A stretch of DNA of 34,766 nt from positions 1-34,766 of the IMG/VR virus record IMGVR_UViG_3300036768_000752; one strand, given 5' to 3'. Source of the DNA: a virus. Made by a program: the position numbers and the translations under genes. Below the pieces are notes generated by a model that saw only the letters and a list, made by a program, of their open reading frames with translations, made no database searches and was not told where the DNA came from. Below are positions 1 to 6,145 of this stretch, one piece after another; position 1 is the stretch's first letter, and every line of letters starts with the position of its first letter.

Positions 1-274
1 GCGGTTTGGGGGCGATTACGACGCCCCGCTGGAGGTAGTGCTCGATGGGGAGGTAGTTGCCCGCGTGGTCCCGTTGCCACCAGGTCCGAACGCGGCGGAG
101 CCGAATGAGGTCTGGTGGGCGGCTGCGTGGGCGACTGGCGCCGCCAGCTTCGCCGCAGGCCCAGCCATTGGGCAATACGGGTTCGTCTGGTTCAAGCTGG
201 ATGTGCCGGCTGGCGCCGAACTCCGCCACCCGGCGCTGCGCCAGACGCCGAGCGCGTACGTGATTGATGGCTGA
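1..274 (+). CDS. C-terminal part of accessory protein A' (cut by window edge)
   Basis: The open frame runs from base 2 to a TGA at 272-274 with no upstream boundary in the window. Its 90 residues match the C-terminal third of the complete protein at 32916-33755 with only six base differences over the coding part. The segment is rich in Ala, Pro and Val, has no recognisable catalytic motif, and includes the segment WFKLDVPAGAELRHP. I do not recognise a family. The next frame starts 11 bases after the stop, so the two are probably translated together, as in the right-hand copy. Whether the missing N-terminal part exists upstream cannot be seen. Confidence 0.75.
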   Translation, partial: RFGGDYDAPLEVVLDGEVVARVVPLPPGPNAAEPNEVWWAAAWATGAASFAAGPAIGQYGFVWFKLDVPAGAELRHPALRQTPSAYVIDG

Positions 275-284
275 ATCAGTCGCG

Positions 285-638
285 ATGGAGGATGTCATGA
301 CTCTACGCGATTACATCCACAGCATGAAGCAAGGGTGGTGGCTGTACCACCCATACCGGGCGATGCAGATTGGCCGGCGGCTTGAGGCCATGGCCATTGA
401 ACTTGGGCTTGACCTCGGTCGGCAGGTGGAGGTGGAGTTCCGGATGGGAACACACACCTCCGGCCCGGATACCAGGTACTGGTACGAGTGGCGGGTGAGC
501 GGAGTGGTTTTCCCCGCCACGTCCTCTGCCTGGCGACTTACGCCTTCAGATGCGGACAGAATCTTCGGTTGCAAGGAAAGAAATCTCCCGTTCATCGAGC
601 CTACGGATGATGGGTTTGTGGCTGGCTTCGCATGGTAG
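285..638 (+). CDS. Accessory protein B', unknown function, paralog of 33766-34119
   Basis: A 117-residue protein of unrecognised family. Distinct features are the N-terminal LRDYIHSMKQGWWLYHPYRA segment, an amphipathic helix-like stretch, a central RYWYEWRV segment and the C-terminal GFVAGFAW. The right-hand paralog is about 85% identical. The start ATG at 285 is chosen because it is conserved in the paralog (33766); an ATG at 267 overlapping the preceding stop is the alternative. No clear Shine-Dalgarno sequence precedes either, so translation is probably coupled to the upstream gene. Aromatic residues and a lone Cys near the end are conserved in both copies. No signal peptide or membrane segment is evident. 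Confidence 0.75.
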   Translation: MEDVMTLRDYIHSMKQGWWLYHPYRAMQIGRRLEAMAIELGLDLGRQVEVEFRMGTHTSGPDTRYWYEWRVSGVVFPATSSAWRLTPSDADRIFGCKERNLPFIEPTDDGFVAGFAW

Positions 639-653
639 GAGGCTTGCGATTGG

Positions 654-681
654 CCCCTGCCGGAAGCCGGGCCGGCAGGGG
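654..681 (+). terminator. Long GC hairpin after gene B', possible terminator or attenuator
   Basis: A perfect 10-base-pair stem (CCCCTGCCGG / CCGGCAGGGG) with an 8-base loop begins 16 bases after the B' stop. It is followed by ATTTGG, which is only a weak U tract, so termination may be partial. It separates B' from the next small gene and its hairpin leader. Confidence 0.5.
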
Positions 682-695
682 ATTTGGAAAAAAGG

Positions 696-738
696 CCGGC
701 ATGGGCCCATCCCCGGGGCAAAGCGGGGAAATGGAGGG
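696..738 (+). promoter_or_regulatory. Octaloop hairpin leader 1
   Basis: CCGGCA (696-701), then 9 bases, then the stem CCCCG (711-715), 8-base loop GGGCAAAG (716-723) and CGGGG (724-728), followed closely by the ribosome site (GGAGGG) and the ATG at 743. It belongs to a family of seven such leaders in this window. It shares the CCGGCATGGGCCCA prefix with the leader at 29041. Confidence 0.65.
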
Positions 739-742
739 AACG

Positions 743-988
743 ATGGCGCAGTACACATGGGTCGTAGTGGTAGAGCCTTCTGGTGGCGAGGAAAAAGAAG
801 TGGGGCGCTACGCCTCGGAGGGCGAGGCGCTCAAGGCGGCGGCCGACGCGGCTGGCGTGAAGAACGTACGCCGGTTGCCGCCGGTGTACACGCCCTACTT
901 GAACTGGGAGGGTTGGTACCACCCGCGGACCGGGCTTTCGGTGTTCGTTATCCGGCGCCCGGCCGACGATGCCGGGTCCCGTGGATAA
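743..988 (+). CDS. Small accessory protein D', paralog of 30981-31244
   Basis: An 81-residue protein starting MAQYTWVVVVEP, with a GGAGGG ribosome site 5 bases upstream of the ATG. It shares a layout with the product of 30981-31244: a short beta-strand-like start, a VGxY/F turn, an Ala-rich helix (EGEALKAAADAAG), then GW(Y/F)HPxTGLxV(F/Y)V. I do not recognise the family. It sits between B' and C' only in the left copy of the duplication, so it looks like an inserted or lost cassette. It has its own hairpin leader upstream, and its TAA stop lies within the loop of the next leader hairpin. Confidence 0.7.
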   Translation: MAQYTWVVVVEPSGGEEKEVGRYASEGEALKAAADAAGVKNVRRLPPVYTPYLNWEGWYHPRTGLSVFVIRRPADDAGSRG

Positions 989-1001
989 CCGGGGAAAGGA
1001 T
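978..1001 (+). promoter_or_regulatory. Octaloop hairpin leader 2 (weak member)
   Basis: Stem CCCG (978-981) / CGGG (990-993) with the 8-base loop TGGATAAC (982-989). The TAA stop of the upstream gene lies in the loop. AAGGA follows, then the ATG at 1008. The stem is only 4 pairs, so this is the least certain family member. Confidence 0.45.
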
Positions 1002-1007
1002 GGAAAC

Positions 1008-1337
1008 ATGGCGGTCTGGGTGCTGAACGCCCTTGTACCACCTGAAAACGGGGGCACGATGGTCGTCTGGCCACCCATGGGCCTAGACCAGCCTAAGGCG
1101 CTCTCGGCGGCCAAGGCGGCTGCGAAGGAAGCCGCTGCGGCAGGGAGGTGCCTGATTGGCCACCCCCAAACGGCGGCGTTGCTAGGCGTCGCTCCGTCTC
1201 GCGGGGAGGCCAAGCCGACCGCTGGGGATGTGGCGTACGTGGTGCGGCTGCGGAGGCGCGCGGCTGCGCCTGGCGACGTGGACGTAACCCCTGGCGCCCT
1301 GGAGATGTTGGTGGTGCACTATAAGCCACTGCCATGA
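1008..1337 (+). CDS. Accessory protein C', paralog of 34162-34548
   Basis: A 109-residue protein of unknown function beginning MAVWVLNALVPPE. It contains a strongly Ala/Lys-rich helix (KALSAAKAAAKEAAAAG) and the loop GDVAYVVRLRRRAAAPGD. It is about 95% identical to the right-hand copy up to residue 105, then diverges: this copy ends early, while the right one continues another 19 residues. The high conservation of both copies argues they are expressed proteins. The stop TGA is in the loop of a perfect 8-base-pair hairpin. Confidence 0.75.
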   Translation: MAVWVLNALVPPENGGTMVVWPPMGLDQPKALSAAKAAAKEAAAAGRCLIGHPQTAALLGVAPSRGEAKPTAGDVAYVVRLRRRAAAPGDVDVTPGALEMLVVHYKPLP

Positions 1338-1351
1338 GGCAGTGGTATACT
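1326..1351 (+). promoter_or_regulatory. Palindrome with stop codon in its loop, joined to an extended -10
   Basis: CCACTGCC (1326-1333), loop ATGA, GGCAGTGG (1338-1345), immediately followed by TATACT (1346-1351). TGG before TATACT gives an extended -10 (TGn-TATACT). No good -35 is present. Inference: an early promoter for the recombination genes whose -10 is flanked by an operator-like palindrome; as RNA the same sequence would cap the C' message. Confidence 0.5.
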
Positions 1352-1373
1352 GATACGGGAGTTAGCATGCCCG

Positions 1374-1400
1374 CCCCCGGGGCCAAGCGGGGGAAGGAGG
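1374..1400 (+). promoter_or_regulatory. Octaloop hairpin leader 3
   Basis: Stem CCCCCG (1374-1379) / CGGGGG (1388-1393) with loop GGGCCAAG (1380-1387), followed without a gap by AAGGAGG and the ATG at 1406. This is the only member of the hairpin family in front of a core early gene rather than a small accessory gene. Confidence 0.65.
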
Positions 1401-1405
1401 GAACG

Positions 1406-2170
1406 ATGGCAGACGAACTTACCGTAACGCAGCCGGCGATTCTGCTGGCAGAGGACGCGACCTCTGAGCTTGCGGAGGCCGCACGGATTGCCGAGCTCCA
1501 CCGGGAGCTGCGGCTGGCCACCCTCCGGCTCACCAAGCCGGAGGACTGGGTGGATTACGACGGCCAGCCGTACCTGTCGGCGTCGGGAGCTGACAAGCTC
1601 AAAGCCCTCTATCGCATCAGGACCAGAAATGTCAGGTGGGAGAAGGTGGAGGAGCCAGGTCGCTACCTGGTGGTGGTGACCGGGGAGGCAGCGTCTGAGC
1701 TCCTGGACCCCAACGGGTGGTGGGAGGTGGTTGGGGCCTGCGCCTCAGACGACCGCTTCTTGACCCGCGGCGGCCGCATCCGTCCGACCTTCGGTGATGT
1801 CCTGAAGAAGGCCCAGACGAACTGGAGGGCGCGGGCGGTGAAGCAGCTCGCTGGCCTTGCCGGGGTGACCTGGGAGGAACTGGAGCGGCACGGCATCCGC
1901 AGGGACCGGGTCAAGCGCGTGGAGCTCTCCAAGGCGGATGACTCCGCTGTGGAGTGGGTGGCGGTGAAGCTGCGCGAGTACCGCCACAAGGACGACTTCA
2001 AGGCGGCAGTGCGGAAGGCGGCTGGCATCAGCCCACGCTGGGACGGAGCCCGCAGCGTGTGGATGGTACCCGCTCCTGCGCTGGCCGCTGAGGATGTGGT
2101 GCAGTATGTGACCCCGGTTGAAACCGTGGAGCAAGAGCAGACCGAGAAAGGAGGAAGCCATGATAGTTGA
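1406..2170 (+). CDS. Putative single-strand annealing/recombination protein
   Basis: 254 residues. An N-terminal acidic helical part is followed by a central region (about 50-165) with WVDYDGQPYLSASGADKL, VVGACASDDRF and VLKKAQTNWRARAVKQLAGL-type segments ending in TWEEL. Patterns like these occur in uncharacterised phage proteins encoded beside PD-(D/E)XK nucleases, where annealing proteins are expected. I cannot assign it to RecT, Erf, Redbeta or Rad52 families by motif, so the role is inferred from position: it overlaps the start of a Cas4-like nuclease by 11 bases. A strong AAGGAGG precedes the ATG at 1406, and the gene follows an extended -10 promoter and an octaloop leader. A fold search would settle this. 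Confidence 0.55.
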   Translation: MADELTVTQPAILLAEDATSELAEAARIAELHRELRLATLRLTKPEDWVDYDGQPYLSASGADKLKALYRIRTRNVRWEKVEEPGRYLVVVTGEAASELLDPNGWWEVVGACASDDRFLTRGGRIRPTFGDVLKKAQTNWRARAVKQLAGLAGVTWEELERHGIRRDRVKRVELSKADDSAVEWVAVKLREYRHKDDFKAAVRKAAGISPRWDGARSVWMVPAPALAAEDVVQYVTPVETVEQEQTEKGGSHDS

Positions 2171-3125
2171 GCGTGTGAGCAACGAGCTGATGGCAACCCA
2201 GCGGGTAAGCAAGCCGTCCGGCTTCAGGGCCTCGGAGGCTGGGCACCTGTGTTCCCGCTACCAGTACCACGCTGTAGCGGACTGGGACAAGCGTCCGGCT
2301 CCTGGTGAGGGGCTTGCCTGGATATTTGCCCTGGGCGCCCACCTGGAGCGGTACGTCCTTGACCTTTTGGCGAACGCTGGGGTCAAGGTGATTCGCCAGC
2401 AGGCGATGGCGGAGGACAAAGACCTCGGCCTTGTCGGCCACGTGGACGGCTTTGTCGAAGTGGACGGCCACGCGTGGCCGATGGAAATCAAGTCCGTCGC
2501 CTCGTGGAACTGGGAGAAGATCCAGACGTACGCAGACATGGTGGACGCGTCCACGCCTTACGTGCTGCGCTGGGCTGCCCAGTTGCCGCTGTACATGTAC
2601 CTGCATGGGGAATCCCGCGGCGTCTACCTGCTGGTGAACAAGCAAACTGGGCAGCTGAAGGAGGTATGGGTGACGGTGGAGGAGGCGTGGCCCACGCTGC
2701 AACGCGTGCAGGACGTGCTCCTGGAGGCGAAGGCGGCTCTACGGGCTGGGACACCGCCGACCCCGAAACCCTCCACCCCACAGCTGTGCACTGGGTGCTG
2801 GGCCAGAGACGTTGGGCTTTGCCCCGGTGTGGAGCCGGAGGCTCCGGCGGACGCTGTCGCTGGGCTGCAAGACCCGTCGGTGCTGGAGGCGGCGCGTCTC
2901 GTGGCGGAGCTGCGCGACACAGTCAAGACGTACGAGGAGGCACGGGAACGCCTGCGCGCTGCAGCAGTCAAGCTGGCTCCTGCCTCGCCTGGGAAGGTGG
3001 AGGCCGTGGTGGGGCCGGTTGTTGTGCGGGTGTCCACCATCGAAAGCACAAGGTACGACGTGCCGAAGGAAGTGAAGGAACGCTACGCTACCAAGGTACT
3101 TAGCACAAGAGTGGATGTACTCTAG
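2160..3125 (+). CDS. Cas4/RecB-like PD-(D/E)XK exonuclease with Fe-S cysteines
   Basis: 321 residues. The nuclease motifs are visible in order: Glu63 in a HLERYV helix, GHVDG (Asp96), EIKS (Glu109, Lys111) and the QLPLYM motif (Gln141). Four cysteines, Cys31 and Cys210/213/221, match the split arrangement that holds a 4Fe-4S cluster in Cas4 and AddB-type nucleases. The family resects DNA ends; together with the upstream protein it would supply phage recombination, as Red or RecE/RecT pairs do. GGAGG lies 6 bases before the ATG. The C-terminal 100 residues form a helical region of unknown role. No CRISPR array or other cas gene is nearby, so a CRISPR role is unlikely. Confidence 0.85.
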   Translation: MIVERVSNELMATQRVSKPSGFRASEAGHLCSRYQYHAVADWDKRPAPGEGLAWIFALGAHLERYVLDLLANAGVKVIRQQAMAEDKDLGLVGHVDGFVEVDGHAWPMEIKSVASWNWEKIQTYADMVDASTPYVLRWAAQLPLYMYLHGESRGVYLLVNKQTGQLKEVWVTVEEAWPTLQRVQDVLLEAKAALRAGTPPTPKPSTPQLCTGCWARDVGLCPGVEPEAPADAVAGLQDPSVLEAARLVAELRDTVKTYEEARERLRAAAVKLAPASPGKVEAVVGPVVVRVSTIESTRYDVPKEVKERYATKVLSTRVDVL

Positions 3126-3139
3126 GAGAGGAGGGGACT

Positions 3140-3424
3140 ATGCTAGACAAAGTTGTATGGTTCAGCATCCGCCCACTCTGTGAGCCGGCTGCTTGGCGAA
3201 AAGCGCTTGGAGCACTGCTACGCAGCCGGAGAACGTCGCTCGGACTGACTGCGTCCGAGGTGGCGGCTTTGGTGGGTACCTCGGACGCCCAGGTGTACCG
3301 GTGGGAGGCTGGGACTGTGGCTCCGTCCGTCTTGCACATGCTGCGGCTTGCTGAGCTGCTCCAGCTCCAGCTCACCGACCTGCCGTCCCCGTGGGGCGAT
3401 GGCCATGTACGTCAAGCTCTTTGA
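3140..3424 (+). CDS. XRE-family helix-turn-helix regulator
   Basis: 94 residues. A helix-turn-helix of the Cro/CI type spans about residues 24-78: LGALLRSRRTSLGLTASEVAALVG, then TSDAQVYRWEAGTVAPS. It has no extra dimerisation or protease domain, so it resembles a Cro-type repressor or an early-region autoregulator more than a full CI. It has a strong AGGAGGGG ribosome site. The downstream replication gene begins 26 bases inside its 3' end, so the two are translationally linked. No divergent promoter with a facing repressor gene is present, so a classical lysogeny switch cannot be claimed. Confidence 0.85.
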   Translation: MLDKVVWFSIRPLCEPAAWRKALGALLRSRRTSLGLTASEVAALVGTSDAQVYRWEAGTVAPSVLHMLRLAELLQLQLTDLPSPWGDGHVRQAL

Positions 3425-4565
3425 GAGGATGCTGCGGTCAAGCGTGTGGGCCGGGCAGCCGCTGCACGTCCGGGTAGCTTGGGTCGGACTGCTGCTGCTT
3501 GCCCGGCCCGGGTATCTTGAGGACGGAACGCGGGTCGGCATCGTGTACGGGACACGCCTCGCGCTCGCCAGGGCGCTGGACATGGACCCGGAGCAGTTCT
3601 CCGAGGCCCTTGACCTGCTGATGTCACCCGACCCGGACTCCACCTCACCAGAATGGGACGGGCGCAGGGTGATAGAGGTGGCCAAGAACACCTACGCCAT
3701 CCCGCAGTACTGGAAGTACAGGGAGATGCGAGACGGCGAGATGGAACGCGAGGAAGCCAGGCTGCGGATGCGAGCGCGCAGGGCGGCAGAGCGTGCGGAT
3801 GCTAACACCAGCGAAAAGGGTTCGGGCACTTCCGTGGATGTTCGTGAACGTTCCGATTGTTCCGAGACGTTCGCGGATGTTCGCGATTGTTCGGAAGTGT
3901 TCGGCGATGTTCGCGAGAGTTCGCGTTGTTCGGAGATGTTCCACGATGTTCCGGATGTTCGACATGCAGAAGCAGAAGCAGAAGCAGAAGCAGAAGCATA
4001 TACATGTATAGGTGGGCAACACGGTCTCGCATCCGAGACGTGGGTGGAGGACACGAAAACCTACCCTCCACCATTCCACAGGGAGACGCCAGATGAAAAA
4101 CCAACCCTCACGTGGCACTGCAAGGGGAAGCCCGATACCTGGGTGCTGTGGCCGTCCGCGGTGAAGCGCCTGGAAGCCCTGTACGCCGGAATGGACGTGC
4201 AAGCGGTGATCCAGCGCCTGTACAGGTGGCACCTAGCCAACCCCAACCGGAGGAAGACGGCGCGCGGAATGCCGCGGTTCATCATTGGCGCGTTGAACAG
4301 GGAGCAGTCGGGCGAGTTCGCTAGGGAGCGGAGACCAAAACCGTCGGCTGCCCGCCCGGGTGTCAACTGGCGGGAGGAGCTCCCACCGGAAAAGCGGAGG
4401 TGCACGGTGTGCGGCGGCATGGGCATCGTGGCAGTCATAGACGAGGATGGGGTGGAAGGGACTGCCGCCTGTCCGCACTGCGAGGTGGGAGCCATGGCCC
4501 ACGAGCGCGATGGGGTTCGGCTTGCATCGCCGAGCGATAAGGTGCTACGAGGTGGGCTGGTGTGA
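3399..4565 (+). CDS. Replisome-organizer-like replication initiator with C-terminal zinc finger
   Basis: 388 residues. Residues 4-110 (YVKLFERMLRSSVW start) resemble the winged-helix N-terminal domain of phage replisome organizers/DnaD-like proteins, which bind the origin and help load the helicase. A charged helix follows (111-133), then a low-complexity linker (146-200) encoded by the repeat array described separately, including AEAEAEAEAEA. Residues about 210-330 form a second helical domain, and the C-terminus has a CTVC...CPHC zinc site. ATG 3399 overlaps the regulator gene; ATG 3405 is an alternative. The linker composition, rich in Cys, Asp, Ser and Val, is unlike the rest and seems dictated by DNA function. 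Confidence 0.75.
   Translation: MAMYVKLFERMLRSSVWAGQPLHVRVAWVGLLLLARPGYLEDGTRVGIVYGTRLALARALDMDPEQFSEALDLLMSPDPDSTSPEWDGRRVIEVAKNTYAIPQYWKYREMRDGEMEREEARLRMRARRAAERADANTSEKGSGTSVDVRERSDCSETFADVRDCSEVFGDVRESSRCSEMFHDVPDVRHAEAEAEAEAEAYTCIGGQHGLASETWVEDTKTYPPPFHRETPDEKPTLTWHCKGKPDTWVLWPSAVKRLEALYAGMDVQAVIQRLYRWHLANPNRRKTARGMPRFIIGALNREQSGEFARERRPKPSAARPGVNWREELPPEKRRCTVCGGMGIVAVIDEDGVEGTAACPHCEVGAMAHERDGVRLASPSDKVLRGGLV
3837..4010 (+). other. Candidate replication origin: iterons plus purine repeat plus AT-rich palindrome
   Basis: Thirteen GTTC boxes (G at 3840, 3850, 3859, 3869, 3879, 3889, 3899, 3909, 3919, 3928, 3938, 3948, 3957) are spaced 9-10 bases, about one helical turn. Most read GATGTTCG or close variants. 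Five GCAGAA units follow (3966-3995), then the palindrome TATACATGTATA (3999-4010), an AT-rich island in a GC-rich genome. The 10-base period is out of phase with codons, so selection is on DNA. Lambda O and similar initiators also carry their origin inside the gene. Origin function is inference. Confidence 0.7.
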
Positions 4566-4578
4566 AGGGAGGTGACCC

Positions 4579-4800
4579 ATGATTGCATGGCTTGACCGAC
4601 GTGACCTCATGGTGCGGGGGCACAAGATAGTCCACACGCACGCCGAGGGCGGGGCAGTGACGGATGGGCGCGTGCTGCTTCGCGAGGTGCGCATGGAGGA
4701 GTGGGACCCGACGGTCTCCGGGGAACCAATCATCCTGCGCGTCGCGGCTTGCGAACGCTGCGGGGCAATCCTCGCTGTGGTATCGGTCGCGAGGACCTAG
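4579..4800 (+). CDS. Small early protein, unknown
   Basis: 73 residues following a strong GGGAGGTGA ribosome site, 13 bases after the replication gene. The C-terminus carries a CERCG pair, one half of a possible zinc site, and the middle contains RVLLREVRMEEWDP. No family is recognised. It is probably a cytoplasmic protein co-transcribed with the replication gene. Length and good ribosome site support it as real; function cannot be stated. Confidence 0.6.
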   Translation: MIAWLDRRDLMVRGHKIVHTHAEGGAVTDGRVLLREVRMEEWDPTVSGEPIILRVAACERCGAILAVVSVART

Positions 4801-4829
4801 TGGTGAATGCGGCGGAAGGAGGGGACCCT

Positions 4830-5063
4830 ATGTGGTGCGACATTAGACCAACGGTGGGGCTGTACGGGTCAAACAGGGCATACCACGCCAGTGTCGAGGT
4901 TCGCGGCTGCGGGACATGCGTGATTCGCTTCGAGGCTGGGTACGTGTTCGTGGAGCTGGTGGCTGGATCGCCGGAAGAGATGCTGCGTTACCTCCGCGAG
5001 CTCGCGGAGGCAGTAGAGGCCGAGGCAAAGACCGCGGCCAGGAAAGGAGGAGACGATGCATAG
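4830..5063 (+). CDS. Small early protein, related to the next gene
   Basis: 77 residues starting at ATG 4830 after GGAGGGG. It begins MWCDIRPTVGLYGSN; beta-strand-like segments (YHASVEVRGCGTCVIRF, YVFVELVAGS) lead into a C-terminal helix PEEMLRYLRELAEAVEAEAK. The order of strand pair, SPEE/SPDE turn, then long acidic helix is repeated in the downstream protein (VRVYANSPDELRHVLETALKLLDEA), so the two are probably distant paralogs. The two genes overlap by 8 bases. No known family; possibly a small regulatory or host-takeover protein, which is only inference. Confidence 0.6.
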   Translation: MWCDIRPTVGLYGSNRAYHASVEVRGCGTCVIRFEAGYVFVELVAGSPEEMLRYLRELAEAVEAEAKTAARKGGDDA

Positions 5064-5322
5064 TGAAGGAGTTGTTGCTGCGTGTGAAACAAACTTTGGG
5101 GTAGAGACGATGTGGTCTGATGGCATCATGAGGACAACATGCAGAGGACTAAGGTTGATCATCGGGGACGACGGCAGAAGCAGTCTCACTCTCGACGGCG
5201 ACCACGACGTGCGTGTCTACGCAAACTCGCCAGACGAGCTGCGCCATGTGCTCGAGACGGCGCTCAAGCTCCTGGATGAGGCCGTCGCCGAGCGTAACGG
5301 ACCCAAGGACGGCCAGGATTGA
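5056..5322 (+). CDS. Small early protein, paralog-like to previous gene
   Basis: 88 residues with GGAGGAG upstream of ATG 5056. The central part, GLRLIIGDDGRSSLTLDGDHDVRVYANSPDELRHVLETALKLLD, gives short strands, an NSPDE turn and a C-terminal amphipathic helix, mirroring the preceding protein. A later start at ATG 5110 is possible. No family recognised and no membrane segment. It lies in an operon-like run of short genes between the replication gene and the DUF1064 nuclease. Confidence 0.6.
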   Translation: MHSEGVVAACETNFGVETMWSDGIMRTTCRGLRLIIGDDGRSSLTLDGDHDVRVYANSPDELRHVLETALKLLDEAVAERNGPKDGQD

Positions 5323-5333
5323 GGAGGTGGACC

Positions 5334-5555
5334 GTGGAACTGGCGATCACCCTTTCTCTTTTCGGCCTCGCCGCCGCTGCGGCCGGGGCGCTGTGGTTCA
5401 TCGCCAGGGTGCCAGACGAGCTCTACTGCTGGCGGTGCGGGAAGGAGCTGGGCTACGATGACGAGTGGCACGTTGACCTCACCAGGTTGCCGGGGAAGGT
5501 GTTCTGCGGGCGATGCTGGCAGAAGATGGAGTCCCCTAGCGGCTGTGGAAAGTGA
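5334..5555 (+). CDS. Small membrane-anchored zinc-ribbon protein
   Basis: 73 residues from GTG 5334, placed 5 bases after GGAGGT. An N-terminal transmembrane segment (LAITLSLFGLAAAAAGALWFI) is followed by a four-cysteine ribbon: CWRCG near residue 32 and CGRCW near residue 60. The likely topology is one membrane pass with a metal-binding domain. A TTG at 5319 would add five residues but lies inside the ribosome site. Function unknown; the next gene starts 9 bases later. Confidence 0.6.
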   Translation: MELAITLSLFGLAAAAAGALWFIARVPDELYCWRCGKELGYDDEWHVDLTRLPGKVFCGRCWQKMESPSGCGK

Positions 5556-5563
5556 GGTGCGCC

Positions 5564-6145
5564 ATGATGTTGGCAGTGGTCTGGGTGGTGTGGTACGGAA
5601 CATGCTACGGGCCGGTCTTCGACCGGCCCGTGTCTTACCCAGGGGTCTCGCTGGTGCGTCAGTGCCCGGACGGGGCAGCTGTAGTGAATGGCTTGCCGCC
5701 TGACATCCGGCTGGTGGTGGCCCTTCACGCGGAGCGACTTGGCCTGCCCGGGATTGGTTGGCTGATGCCGAGCCCGCGCATGCTGCCGCGTGACGGCGTG
5801 GCCAGGATCCTGTGCCTGATTGAGCCGCTTTCCGGGAGAGTGGGGCGATGCGTGCTTGCGTCCGATTTTCCGACACTTGACCCAGCGTCCTGGGCGGTGG
5901 CCTATTTCCCCTGCGTGTCGCCTCCCCAGGCGAGACCGCAGGTCAGGGGAACCACGGAGGGTGAGCCTCTGTGGCTAGACTCGGACAGGGGACATGTGGT
6001 CTACGTGATGCCGCTGTGGACGGTGTGCTATCTCGGATGCTGGCGGGAGCACATGCGGGTGTGCGGCTGGTACTGGCGCGGAGGGATTTCGGCGGTCGAA
6101 CGTGCCTTGCAGCGCGGAGCGTTGCTGCCTGGGGAGGAGCCATGA
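5564..6145 (+). CDS. Putative exported protein with CYGPV...CPDG motif
   Basis: 193 residues from ATG 5564. A hydrophobic N-terminus (MMLAVVWVVWYG) resembles a short signal peptide. Residues 14-37 hold CYGPV and CPDG 20 residues apart, a pair that reappears in the lysis-region protein at 27909. The rest is a globular-looking region (PLSGRVGRCVLASDF, WAVAYFPC) with several cysteines, and then VVYVMPLWTVCYLGCWREHMRVCGWYWRGG, which is very rich in aromatics. No family recognised. The stop overlaps the next start as ATGA. Export is inferred from the N-terminus only. Confidence 0.55.
   Translation: MMLAVVWVVWYGTCYGPVFDRPVSYPGVSLVRQCPDGAAVVNGLPPDIRLVVALHAERLGLPGIGWLMPSPRMLPRDGVARILCLIEPLSGRVGRCVLASDFPTLDPASWAVAYFPCVSPPQARPQVRGTTEGEPLWLDSDRGHVVYVMPLWTVCYLGCWREHMRVCGWYWRGGISAVERALQRGALLPGEEP

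Larger units (their letters stand above)
1..638 (+). repeat. Left copy of diverged A-B duplication
   Basis: This stretch aligns without gaps to 33482-34119 (constant offset 33481). The first about 275 bases differ at only six positions, whereas the following gene differs much more (very roughly one base in ten by eye). The identity step suggests an older duplication followed by partial gene conversion of the first segment, or two separate events. The copies are not identical, so this is not simple terminal redundancy or an assembly overlap. Confidence 0.9.

Noticed and set aside
2160-3125. CRISPR adaptation gene (Cas4)
   Set aside because: No array, cas1 or cas2 is present, and the neighbour is a recombination-type gene, so a phage exonuclease is more likely.
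3966-3997. Protein-level Ala-Glu repeat as a functional coiled coil or a minus-strand Phe-Cys repeat gene
   Set aside because: The short GCAGAA repeat sits between iterons and the AT palindrome; a DNA role is simpler, and the minus-strand frame is a repeat artefact.
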